From Candidatus Competibacteraceae bacterium (GTDB lineage: Bacteria > Pseudomonadota > Gammaproteobacteria > Competibacterales > Competibacteraceae): DNA of 15,545 bases. The translations under genes were made by a program, and so were the position numbers. The stretch covers positions 1 through 15,545 of the forward strand of contig DPWB01000383.1 of assembly GCA_003527885.1 (NCBI GenBank), written 5' to 3'. Below the pieces are notes generated by a model, which saw only the letters and a list, made by a program, of their open reading frames with translations, had not been told where the DNA came from and made no database searches. Positions 7,615 through 13,881 of the stretch are shown here, piece by piece; the first letter of the stretch is position 1, and each line of letters opens with the position of its first letter.

Positions 7615-8328
7615 TCAAGAAAGCATTCCGAGCATGACCGCCCGGGCGACGGCGGCGGTTTTATTGGAAACCTTCAGTTTGGTGATGGCGTTGCCGATGT
7701 GAAAATGGACCGTGCGTTCGGCAATTTTCAGGATCAGGGCAATTTCAGCGGCGGTTTTGCCCTCGGCGGTCCAGCACAGCACGGCCAATTCCCGCTTGGA
7801 TAAACGGGCTTGGCTTTCCGGCAGCAGTTTGGCCATCAACCGCTGCGACATGCCCAGGTGCGCCACTTGACTGAGCCAAGCCAACTGGAGGCCCTTGTCT
7901 CGCAGTTCGGCATCGGAAAGCGGCTCGTTCGAGCGGGCCAGCGTCAGCATACCGCCGACACCGTTGGCGTCGCGGCTGGACTGAGCCCAGCCGAAGCGCA
8001 GGCCGAAAGAGCGGGCGTCTTCCCAAAATTCCCGCGCCGGAACGAACAAGTTATCGGACCAAATCACCGGTAGCACCGAACGTATCCCGTGTTGGACGGT
8101 CGGGTCGATGGCCAAATAGTTTTGTTGTCGGTAGCGTTCCTGCCAGGCCGCCGGATAGTTGTTGAACATGACGATCCGGGATTGGGAGCAAGGGAACGGC
8201 AGACGCAGCCCGTAGGCGCAGAACTCGAAGCCAAGCTCGCGCGCCAGCCCGACGAGCGTTTGGAAATACTCCTGCTCGTGCGATATCCCGAGCAGCGTCT
8301 GCAACTGATCTTCCTGCCAGACTCTCAC
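7615..8328 (-). CDS. luxR: LuxR-family quorum-sensing regulator with autoinducer-binding domain
   Basis: A 237-residue cytoplasmic transcription factor that binds an acyl-homoserine lactone. The N-terminal autoinducer domain (about 15-165) keeps the ligand-pocket residues W62, Y66, D75, P76 and W90, each offset by five from TraR W57, Y61, D70, P71 and W85. The C-terminal GerE-type helix-turn-helix (about 173-237) shows LSKRELAVLCWTAEGKT with E180, L184 and G190, then ERTVHFHIGNAITKL. The conserved residues argue for a functional, ligand-responsive protein. The start is GTG at 8328 and the Shine-Dalgarno is weak (AGG about nine bases upstream). It is divergent from rsaM and luxI, and a lux-box-like site lies 82 bases upstream. 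The gene symbol is generic. Confidence 0.93.
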   Translation of the reverse strand: MRVWQEDQLQTLLGISHEQEYFQTLVGLARELGFEFCAYGLRLPFPCSQSRIVMFNNYPAAWQERYRQQNYLAIDPTVQHGIRSVLPVIWSDNLFVPAREFWEDARSFGLRFGWAQSSRDANGVGGMLTLARSNEPLSDAELRDKGLQLAWLSQVAHLGMSQRLMAKLLPESQARLSKRELAVLCWTAEGKTAAEIALILKIAERTVHFHIGNAITKLKVSNKTAAVARAVMLGMLS

Positions 8329-8409
8329 GGTGATCTGCCTGAGGGGAAACGGGTTACGGCGTCAGGGCGAGGCGGGCCGCTCGGCTCCGGCTCGCTCGAA
8401 TCGGATCTG

Positions 8410-8429
8410 ACCTGTCAGACTTGACACTA
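8410..8429. promoter_or_regulatory. Lux-box-like operator 1, between luxR and rsaM
   Basis: A 20-base imperfect inverted repeat starting ACCTGTCA, with TGACA as the opposite arm and a four-base gap between TGTCA (8413-8417) and TGACA (8422-8426). It shares ten arm and flank bases with the second site at 8918-8937. It lies 57 bases before the rsaM start and 82 before luxR, so LuxR could act on either direction. Confidence 0.7.
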
Positions 8430-8486
8430 TCGCGGGTCAGGGCGGTCGGGTAAGGTAGCTTTGCGCGAATTTGCGAAAGACCGATC

Positions 8487-8915
8487 TTGTCCGATCAGAC
8501 CGATACCAAGGCGTGCCCGCCCGCACCCCGACCTGTCCTGTCCGAAGACGGGTACGTACGGCTGACCCTGCAAAGCCTGCTGGCCACCCCGTTGGTGCAT
8601 TTGTGGTCCGGCCTGGATGAAGAAGCACCCGGTCCGTTGCCAGAAGGGGCGGGTGTCACCACGATCTCTGGCTATACCGAATGGATCAGCACCACCGAAC
8701 CCGCCCTCACCCTCGGTTGGGACTGGCGGCTGGAGGTGGCGAGCGCCGGGCCGTTTTACGTCCGATCCAGCACCCCACGCAGTAACATCATGCTCGTCGA
8801 TGAGCGGCGGCGCGACCTGGGGCCGCGCCAAACCGCCGCCCTGCTGGGGGTCGCTATTAATAGCTTAACATGGAAGCAAGCAATCCATAACCATATAAAT
8901 ACTCGATTTGTGTGA
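8487..8915 (+). CDS. rsaM: RsaM-family (DUF4902) repressor of quorum sensing
   Basis: A 142-residue protein between divergent luxR and the downstream luxI, the standard position of RsaM. Proteins of this family (Pseudomonas RsaM, Burkholderia BcRsaM, Acinetobacter AbaM) lower acyl-homoserine lactone output, and their mechanism is still unclear. Recognisable stretches are LVHLWSGL (36-43), ISGYTEWIS (60-68), LTLGWDWRL (74-82) and SNIMLVD...LGPRQTAALLGVAINSL in the C-terminal part. There is no DNA-binding motif or signal peptide. The only usable start after the in-frame stop at 8451 is TTG at 8487, and its Shine-Dalgarno is poor, which suggests low expression. The last 40 codons are clearly AT-richer than the rest. 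The family call rests on motif memory plus position. Confidence 0.8.
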   Translation: MSDQTDTKACPPAPRPVLSEDGYVRLTLQSLLATPLVHLWSGLDEEAPGPLPEGAGVTTISGYTEWISTTEPALTLGWDWRLEVASAGPFYVRSSTPRSNIMLVDERRRDLGPRQTAALLGVAINSLTWKQAIHNHINTRFV

Positions 8916-8917
8916 CA

Positions 8918-8937
8918 ACCTGTCACATATGACAGTT
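8918..8937. promoter_or_regulatory. Lux-box-like operator 2, upstream of luxI
   Basis: A strong palindrome: CTGTCA (8920-8925) and TGACAG (8930-8935) around CATA, flanked by A and T to make a 20-base lux box. It begins three bases after the rsaM stop and ends 61 bases before the luxI ATG. If LuxR binds at about -42, transcription would begin near 8970. TTAAAT at 8963-8968 is a possible -10, though slightly close. Confidence 0.8.
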
Positions 8938-8998
8938 ACGCCCTGTTAATAACGCTGCTAATTTAAATCCCGATGCCCAAGTGTCGTTTGGAAGCGAT

Positions 8999-9556
8999 AT
9001 GCAAATCGTATCGGGTATTTCCACAGAATTTTCGGGAGATTTATCTTCGAAGGTGGCTCGATACCGCCATGCGGTTTTCGTCGAGCGACTGGGGTGGAAG
9101 CTCCGAACGCGGGACGGGGCGGAGCTGGACCAGTTCGACCGTCCTGATACTGTCTATTTGGTCGCGCAAGGAGACGACGGTCGTATCCTGGGCTGCGCCA
9201 GGCTGCTTCCCACCACTCGCCCCTATCTTTTGGGAGAGGTATTTCCCGGGCTGCTAAACGGCCTGCCTGTGCCGTGCTGCCCCGAAGTATGGGAGCTGTC
9301 TCGGTTCGCGGCGGTGGACTTCGACGGCCGGTCCGCCGCGACGGCGGGTATCGGTTCTTCGACGGTAGCGATCGGCCTACTCAGGGAAGCGATCCACTAT
9401 GCCGCCGCGCAGGACGCCAAACGGCTGATCACCATTTCCCCCCTTGGCGTCGAAAGGTTGCTGCATCGGGCGGGCTTTCACGCACACCGCGCCGGGCCGC
9501 CAACGATCATCGACGGGCTGCCGTTCTTGGCGTGTTGGATTGAAACAATCTCTTAA
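8999..9556 (+). CDS. luxI: Acyl-homoserine-lactone synthase, LuxI family
   Basis: A 185-residue enzyme that makes N-acyl-homoserine lactone from acyl-ACP and S-adenosylmethionine. The invariant residues of the family are present: R23, F27, W33, D44, D47, R68 (GCARLLP), F82, E99, and R102 with F103 in WELSRFAA. The start is ATG at 8999 with GGAAG a few bases upstream; the in-frame GTG at 8981 would add six residues. A threonine in the ITIS strand (T145) might correspond to the Thr linked to 3-oxo-acyl preference in EsaI and LasI, but I cannot align it with certainty. A lux box upstream suggests positive feedback. It is followed by the ACP gene 165 bases downstream on the same strand with no obvious terminator between. 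The gene symbol is generic. Confidence 0.95.
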   Translation: MQIVSGISTEFSGDLSSKVARYRHAVFVERLGWKLRTRDGAELDQFDRPDTVYLVAQGDDGRILGCARLLPTTRPYLLGEVFPGLLNGLPVPCCPEVWELSRFAAVDFDGRSAATAGIGSSTVAIGLLREAIHYAAAQDAKRLITISPLGVERLLHRAGFHAHRAGPPTIIDGLPFLACWIETIS

Positions 9557-9622
9557 ACGGGCATTCGCGGGCGTTGGCGAATTATAGCTGATAAGCCACC
9601 GCGACTCAGTAAGGGGAGCTCG

Positions 9623-9640
9623 TTTTAAATCGGTTTAAAA
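9623..9640. repeat. AT-rich inverted repeat upstream of the ACP gene
   Basis: Arms TTTTAAA (9623-9629) and TTTAAAA (9634-9640) are perfect inverted repeats around TCGG. Because TTTAAA is self-complementary, this is also a direct repeat ten bases apart. TAAAAT at 9636-9641 could serve as a -10 box, but I see no matching -35. It may be an operator or promoter element for the ACP operon, or simply AT-rich sequence. The rest of 9557-9721 shows no gene and no lux box. Confidence 0.35.
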
Positions 9641-9721
9641 TTATCACTGCCTTTTAGCAACGTTGGAGCATTATCTGTTCGATTGAGTTGGCGGCTCTAA
9701 AATTAATGGCTGGGAATCGCT

Positions 9722-9997
9722 ATGAACCAAGATTTGCGGGATAAAATCGAGCAACGCAAGAAGATTTTGATAACAGTCAAAGAGGAATTGATTGATCGGC
9801 TTCAATTACAATACAGTATAGACGAAATCGACGATGATACCTTTCTGTTTGGGGGCGGTCTGTCACTGGATTCAATCAGCGCAGCAGATATTATTGTTGG
9901 GTTGCAATTTCGATTTGGCGTCACGTTACCGGAAGAAAAAATTTTCTCGATGAGGACCATTAACACGCTGGCCGATTTTGTACAAGCTAGAAGCTAG
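9722..9997 (+). CDS. Stand-alone acyl carrier protein
   Basis: A 91-residue carrier protein. The phosphopantetheine attachment site is S51 in GGLSLDSISAADIIVGL. The rest follows the four-helix ACP plan, with an acidic loop (DEIDDDTF, 34-41) before it and LPEEKIFSMRTINTLADFV as helices 3-4 after it. Helix 2 reads SISAADIIVGLQFRFGV, unlike the E. coli fatty-acid AcpP, so this is a specialised carrier and not the housekeeping one. The first residues are basic and helical. No phosphopantetheinyl transferase, ketosynthase or adenylation domain is nearby, so loading must be done in trans. It is AT-rich (22 of the 60 bases in 9721-9780 are G or C). A 24-base gap separates it from the GcvT-like gene, so the two are probably cotranscribed. 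Confidence 0.93.
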   Translation: MNQDLRDKIEQRKKILITVKEELIDRLQLQYSIDEIDDDTFLFGGGLSLDSISAADIIVGLQFRFGVTLPEEKIFSMRTINTLADFVQARS

Positions 9998-10021
9998 ATC
10001 GAGTAAAGCGAGTTCGAAATT

Positions 10022-11293
10022 ATGAATAAGCTCAGTAAGATAGCGGCATGTTATGGTAATAATAATGAAACGATTGACTGGCGGGATGGCCTCTTGGTCG
10101 CCAACGTGCATGATACCTTGGAAAAGGATTATAAGAAAATACGTAAAGGAATTGCCTTGGCGGATTATACTTATCTGGGTCATTTTAGAGTTCAAGGACC
10201 GGATGCCTTACCGTTGGTTAACAGGCTTTGCTTTTCCAATCTGAAGGGTCTTCCTAACGGTTGCCTGATCCCTTCTTATGTTCTTAATGAAGACGGCAGC
10301 GTGTTTTGTGAGGTGCTGGTCGCTAATTGTGGAGATTATTACCGAGTTTTAAGCGAAGGCGTCGAACCGGATAGCGTCTATGCGCTGTTCGGCGCCGAGC
10401 TGGCCACAGCGGGTTGGCGGGCTTCGATCGTTGACGAAACGCGCAGCCAATCCTTTGTCGGCCTCGACGGCCCTTATGCCTGGGAACTGCTCAAACTGTT
10501 GTCGGGGCCGGGGATCATCGGGATACGCCATCTGGAGTTCGCTTCTGGCAACCAATTGGACGGTGTTTTGTTCACGTTATACCGTACCGATAAGACGGGT
10601 GAATACGGTTATCTGCTACAAGTCGATGTCGAGTACGTGGTCGATCTGTGGCGACAACTGTTAGACGTCGGCCGAGCTTTTGAGATACGGCCCGCTGGCT
10701 ACGCCGCCCTCGATTTATGCAAGCTGGAAAACCGCTTCACCAACATCCACCGTGAAGCACGCTCGGCGACTCATGTTCTGGAACTCAATACCCGGATCGT
10801 GGCGAGCCGCAAAAAAGAGGATTATATCGGTCGGGCAGCCGTCGAGAATGCGCTCGACGAAGGCATCCGGCGGCGCCTGATTGGGCTAGTCTTGGAAGAA
10901 GATGCGGGAAATGAGGTGGCCATCGAGTGCGGGGAGCAACTCTATGCCGATGGCGTTGAAATTGGAGAAGTTGTCAATCGCGCGTTCTCTTTTACTTTGA
11001 ACCGCTGGATTGCGCTGGCTTTTTTGGATGTCGATTACGCCTATGTCGGGTTGAATTACCGCCTTGGCGGCCAGCGTGGCGACTACACGGTGAAGACCGT
11101 TTCGGCTCCATTCATTTTCAATGAAAGCCTGCGCATTCGCCCCCGGCAAGACAGCTACTTTGATAAAACGGATCGCGCGAGGACCGAATACGACGCCGGT
11201 CGCATTGTCCCGCTCCGATCCGCCAATTGTCGTCATAACCGTTTTCCGGGCGTGCTGGCGGATCGGCGCGCCTACCGGCGGACGATTGCCTGA
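10022..11293 (+). CDS. GcvT-fold protein (aminomethyltransferase/YgfZ superfamily), divergent
   Basis: A 423-residue protein of the folate-binding glycine-cleavage T-protein superfamily. Recognisable are GIALADYTYLGHFRVQGPDAL (43-63, written here in parts: GIALADY, LGHFRVQGPDA), LNEDGSVFCEVLVA (88-101), TGEYGY (192-197, family T-G-E-x-G-Y), PAGYAALDLCKLE (224-236), DYIGRAAV (267-274) and a C-terminal beta-barrel domain (284-375) ending APFIFNESL. In true T-protein the stretch after the Gly is usually D-D; here it is C96-E97, so ordinary glycine cleavage is unlikely. Known relatives with other jobs include dimethylsulfoniopropionate and vanillate demethylases. Beside an ACP it may move a one-carbon unit to or from a carrier-bound substrate; this is inference. 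The last 40 or so residues are Arg-rich and look unlike the family. The 5' third is AT-rich. Confidence 0.85.
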   Translation: MNKLSKIAACYGNNNETIDWRDGLLVANVHDTLEKDYKKIRKGIALADYTYLGHFRVQGPDALPLVNRLCFSNLKGLPNGCLIPSYVLNEDGSVFCEVLVANCGDYYRVLSEGVEPDSVYALFGAELATAGWRASIVDETRSQSFVGLDGPYAWELLKLLSGPGIIGIRHLEFASGNQLDGVLFTLYRTDKTGEYGYLLQVDVEYVVDLWRQLLDVGRAFEIRPAGYAALDLCKLENRFTNIHREARSATHVLELNTRIVASRKKEDYIGRAAVENALDEGIRRRLIGLVLEEDAGNEVAIECGEQLYADGVEIGEVVNRAFSFTLNRWIALAFLDVDYAYVGLNYRLGGQRGDYTVKTVSAPFIFNESLRIRPRQDSYFDKTDRARTEYDAGRIVPLRSANCRHNRFPGVLADRRAYRRTIA

Positions 11294-11353
11294 ACTCGGA
11301 TCGGCCGCGATGGAACCGGCTTCCAGCACGCGTGCGCAGGTTTGGGCCGAGCC

Positions 11354-11382
11354 GCCCGTTGGCCGCCACGGGCACCGTTTTT
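11354..11382 (+). terminator. Terminator-like hairpin before the first SDR gene
   Basis: Arms GCCCGT (11354-11359) and ACGGGC (11368-11373) form a six-base-pair stem with an eight-base loop. Five T residues follow at 11378-11382 after a four-base gap. The gap weakens it as an intrinsic terminator. It ends 12 bases before the ATG of the first SDR gene, so it could reduce readthrough within the operon. Confidence 0.35.
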
Positions 11383-11394
11383 GAAAGTTCAAAC

Positions 11395-12138
11395 ATGTCA
11401 GGCGACCTAAGCGACGATACCGATGTTCAGGCGGTTCTGATCCACGGGGCCGGAACCAGCCTCGGGCTGGCGGTGGGGCGGGAATTCGTTCGTCGCGGGA
11501 TGACCGTCGCCCTGTACGACGCCGCTCGACCCGCGCGAACCGCGGCTATCGCACGGGAGTTGTCGGCTGAGGGCAGCGTGCTCGATCTGAGCGAGCTGCC
11601 GTTGGACGAAGGCGACGTCGAACTCAATCTGGCCGGAATCGCCGGGCGCTGCGGTCGGCTGGACGCCCTGGTGAACCTGTTCGTCCCGAACGGGGAAAAC
11701 GGGGTGGCCGACCTCCAGTCTTATGCCTTGAAGCTGTATCAGCGCGACTTGGCCGCTGCGGCCATCATCGCCCTTTATAATAATAACGGAATGATCGTCA
11801 ACCAGTTTCTGTTGGCCTCTTCGTTCGCCGATACCGAGCTGGGGCATTGCGTGGCGGCCGCGCGCGGTGCGATCGCCGGAATGACGCGCACCCTGTGTGT
11901 CCGTCACGCCCGGTTGGGGGTACGGGTCAACGGCTTGTTGGTCGGATTGCTGGATGCCCCCGAGATCAAAGTGTTGGCCAGCGAGCGCGTCCTGGCCTCC
12001 ACCACGCCCTTGCGGCGCTGGGCGGAACCGGTCGACGTGGCCAAGTGCCTCGCGTTTCTGGTCCTGGACAGCGGTTATATCACCGGCCAACTGTGGGTCA
12101 TGGACGGCGGGCTGACCGCCGGTGGCAACGGACCTTGA
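11395..12138 (+). CDS. SDR-fold protein with degenerate active site
   Basis: A 247-residue short-chain dehydrogenase/reductase homologue. The fold is clear: a Rossmann turn HGAGTSLG (17-24), a strand LDALVNLFVPNG where NNAG normally stands (89-100), GMTRTLCVRHARLGVRVNGL (162-181, FabG-like), PLRRWAEPVDVAKCLAFL (205-222) and GQLWVMDGG (231-239). The catalytic region does not fit: after S142-S143 the YxxxK motif is absent, and the stretch HCVAAARGAIAGM (151-163) most naturally aligns Val with the Tyr and Arg with the Lys. The usual threonine of TGxxxGxG is His. Reductase chemistry of the normal kind is therefore doubtful; a structural partner for the next gene's product is possible. ATG 11395 has only a weak Shine-Dalgarno (GAAAG). 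An in-frame GTG at 11332 would add unrelated residues. Confidence 0.85.
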   Translation: MSGDLSDDTDVQAVLIHGAGTSLGLAVGREFVRRGMTVALYDAARPARTAAIARELSAEGSVLDLSELPLDEGDVELNLAGIAGRCGRLDALVNLFVPNGENGVADLQSYALKLYQRDLAAAAIIALYNNNGMIVNQFLLASSFADTELGHCVAAARGAIAGMTRTLCVRHARLGVRVNGLLVGLLDAPEIKVLASERVLASTTPLRRWAEPVDVAKCLAFLVLDSGYITGQLWVMDGGLTAGGNGP

Positions 12139-12203
12139 CAGGACGCCGATCCCGCTGAAGGGCGGCGCGGCAAACACCGACAAGTCAAGCTCGGGGTCAG
12201 GCG

Positions 12204-12965
12204 ATGGCTACTCTCGACAGGCGGGTTGCGTTGGTGACCGGCGGTTCCCGCGGCTTGGGTCGCGCCGTGGTGCTGGAGCTGGCGCGGCGCGGCGCTCACG
12301 TGGTGATCAACTACCGGCGGCGCGAACAAGAAGCCCGCGACACCTTGGAGCAACTGCGGAGCGACGGCGGCGAGGGTTCTGTCTATCGGGCGGATGTGAC
12401 CGATCCGCAGCAAGTACAGCGGATGTTTCAAGACGTGTTCGAACGGCACCGGCGCTTGGACATTCTGGTCAACAATGCCGGCATCCTCCGCGACGCTTAT
12501 TTTTTGCTGATGAGCGCCAGCGATTGGTGGGAAGTGCTGGATGTCGACTTGAACGGCGTGTTCCATTGCAGCAAGGCGGCAGTCCGCATCATGGCCGGCC
12601 ACCGCAGCGGCGTGATCATCAACATCGGTTCCGGGTTGGTCGCCCAACTGGGGCAAGTCAACCACAACGCGGCAAAGCTGGGGTTAGTCGGTTTTTCCCG
12701 CGCTTTGGCCCGAGAGGTAGGGCCAAAAGGCATCCGGGTCATGCACGTCGCGCCGGGTTTTTTCAAAACCGAAATGTCCGAAACCCTAAACAAATCCCTG
12801 ATCGACGCCACTTATCAGCTGACGCCGCTGGAACGCTGGGGAGCACCGCCCGAACTCGCCGCGCTGGTGGGGTTTTTGGCCAGCGACGACGCGCGCTGTT
12901 TCAGCGGCCAGACCATCGCGATCGATGGCGGGCGCGGCGCGGTCGAAGCGGAATACGGGTTGTAG
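12204..12965 (+). CDS. FabG-like SDR, catalytic Tyr replaced by His
   Basis: A 253-residue protein close to 3-oxoacyl-ACP reductase (FabG). TGGSRGLG (12-19), the NADP-type basic stretch NYRRRE (36-41), NNAG (90-93), N117, S143 (NIGSG) and K158 are all present. The catalytic tyrosine of YxxxK is H154 (VNHNAAK). The codon is CAC, one transition from TAC. Everything else, including PGFFKTEM (184-191) and SGQTIAIDGG (234-243), is as expected for an active enzyme, so a sequencing error is one explanation. The start ATG has GGGG about nine bases upstream. A 65-base gap separates it from the first SDR. With an ACP in the same set, a carrier-bound beta-keto or related substrate is the natural guess. 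It is not likely to be the housekeeping fabG, which normally sits with fabD and acpP. Confidence 0.9.
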   Translation: MATLDRRVALVTGGSRGLGRAVVLELARRGAHVVINYRRREQEARDTLEQLRSDGGEGSVYRADVTDPQQVQRMFQDVFERHRRLDILVNNAGILRDAYFLLMSASDWWEVLDVDLNGVFHCSKAAVRIMAGHRSGVIINIGSGLVAQLGQVNHNAAKLGLVGFSRALAREVGPKGIRVMHVAPGFFKTEMSETLNKSLIDATYQLTPLERWGAPPELAALVGFLASDDARCFSGQTIAIDGGRGAVEAEYGL

Positions 12966-13089
12966 GGAAAAACCGAAAGGCCGGTGAAGCGCCGCTTTCT
13001 GGCGGGCCAAGCCGCCAACTCCACAGGTGCGTCTCCCGTCAGCCACGCGGTCAGCGCCGTCGGTCGGCCTGCGCGCCGAGCTGACAAAA

Positions 13090-13098
13090 TGCTAAACT
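13090..13098 (+). promoter_or_regulatory. Possible extended -10 promoter of yebC-ruvCA
   Basis: TGCTAAACT has the TGn extension followed by TAAACT, which matches four of six -10 bases. There is no good -35, which an extended -10 can tolerate. The start would fall near 13105, leaving a leader of about 33 bases. The remainder of 12966-13137 shows no gene. Confidence 0.35.
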
Positions 13099-13137
13099 GA
13101 ATGCCCCTTCGCAAGATTCCCAGGCAAGAGGCTCTAC

Positions 13138-13881
13138 ATGGCAGGACACAGTAAATGGGCGAACATCCAGCATCGGAAGAACGCTCAGGACGCCAAGCGC
13201 GGCAAACTGTTCACGCGGCTGATTCGGGAAATCGCCGTGGCCTCGCGCATGGGCGGCGGCGATCCCGGCACCAATCCCCGGCTGCGGTTGGTGATGGACA
13301 AGGCGCTGGCCGCCAACATGCCGCGCGACACCATCGACCGCGCCATCAAGCGCGGCGCCGGTTCGCTGGAAGGGGTCGAATACGAGGAAATCCGCTACGA
13401 AGGTTACGGCCCGGGCGGGGTGGCGGTGCTGGTGGACGCCATGACCGACAACCGCAATCGGACGGTGGCGGAAGTCCGCCACGCCTTCAGCAAGTGCGGC
13501 GGCAATCTCGGCACCAGCGGTTCGGTGGCTTTTCAGTTCAGCGAACAGGGCGTGCTGAGCTATCCGGCCGGCTGCGACGAAGACCGCATCATGGAAGTCG
13601 CCATCGAGGCCGGGGCCGACGATGTGGTGAGCTACGACGACGGCTCGGTGGATGTGCTGACCGCGCCGGCCGCGTTTTCCCGGATCAAGGAGACGATGGT
13701 CGCCGCCGGTTTGGAGCCGGAAGGCGCCGAAGTGACCCAGCGGGCCGCGTCCGGTACCACCCTGGGCTTCGAAGAGGCTCAGAAAATGGTCAAGTTACTG
13801 GAAATGCTGGAAGATTTGGACGATACCCAGAACGTGTATTCCAACGCTGACATCCCCGACGATATTCTGGCGAAACTTTGA
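13138..13881 (+). CDS. yebC: YebC/TACO1-family protein
   Basis: A 247-residue cytoplasmic protein, full length for the family. It opens with the invariant [21 protein letters not shown] and carries [19 protein letters not shown] (68-75), [13 protein letters not shown] (87-99), [22 protein letters not shown] (103-124, family core) and the C-terminal [19 protein letters not shown] signature. The family was long called a transcriptional regulator; recent work links it to relief of ribosome stalling, as for mitochondrial TACO1. A Shine-Dalgarno (AGAGG) stands seven bases before the ATG. It overlaps the ruvC start and heads the ruvC-ruvA group, the usual gammaproteobacterial order. Confidence 0.97.
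   Translation: MAGHSKWANIQHRKNAQDAKRGKLFTRLIREIAVASRMGGGDPGTNPRLRLVMDKALAANMPRDTIDRAIKRGAGSLEGVEYEEIRYEGYGPGGVAVLVDAMTDNRNRTVAEVRHAFSKCGGNLGTSGSVAFQFSEQGVLSYPAGCDEDRIMEVAIEAGADDVVSYDDGSVDVLTAPAAFSRIKETMVAAGLEPEGAEVTQRAASGTTLGFEEAQKMVKLLEMLEDLDDTQNVYSNADIPDDILAKL

Noticed and set aside
8421..8426. Perfect TTGACA as a -35 box for rsaM
   Set aside because: No acceptable -10 lies 16-18 bases downstream; the match is more simply explained as the right arm of the lux box.
7541..9624. GAGCTCGTTT occurring at 7548 and again near 9616
   Set aside because: A ten-base match twice in 15 kb is expected by chance, and no larger repeat surrounds it.
11407..12183. Minus-strand open frame opposite the first SDR
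   Set aside because: Antisense shadow; the plus frame shows the full SDR fold.
12966..13030. Hairpin CGCC...GGCG after the second SDR as a terminator
   Set aside because: The stem is only four pairs and no T run follows.
12122..13084. Plus-strand 320-residue frame overlapping the second SDR
   Set aside because: It is the +1 shadow of the FabG-like gene, Arg/Gly-rich and without domain features.
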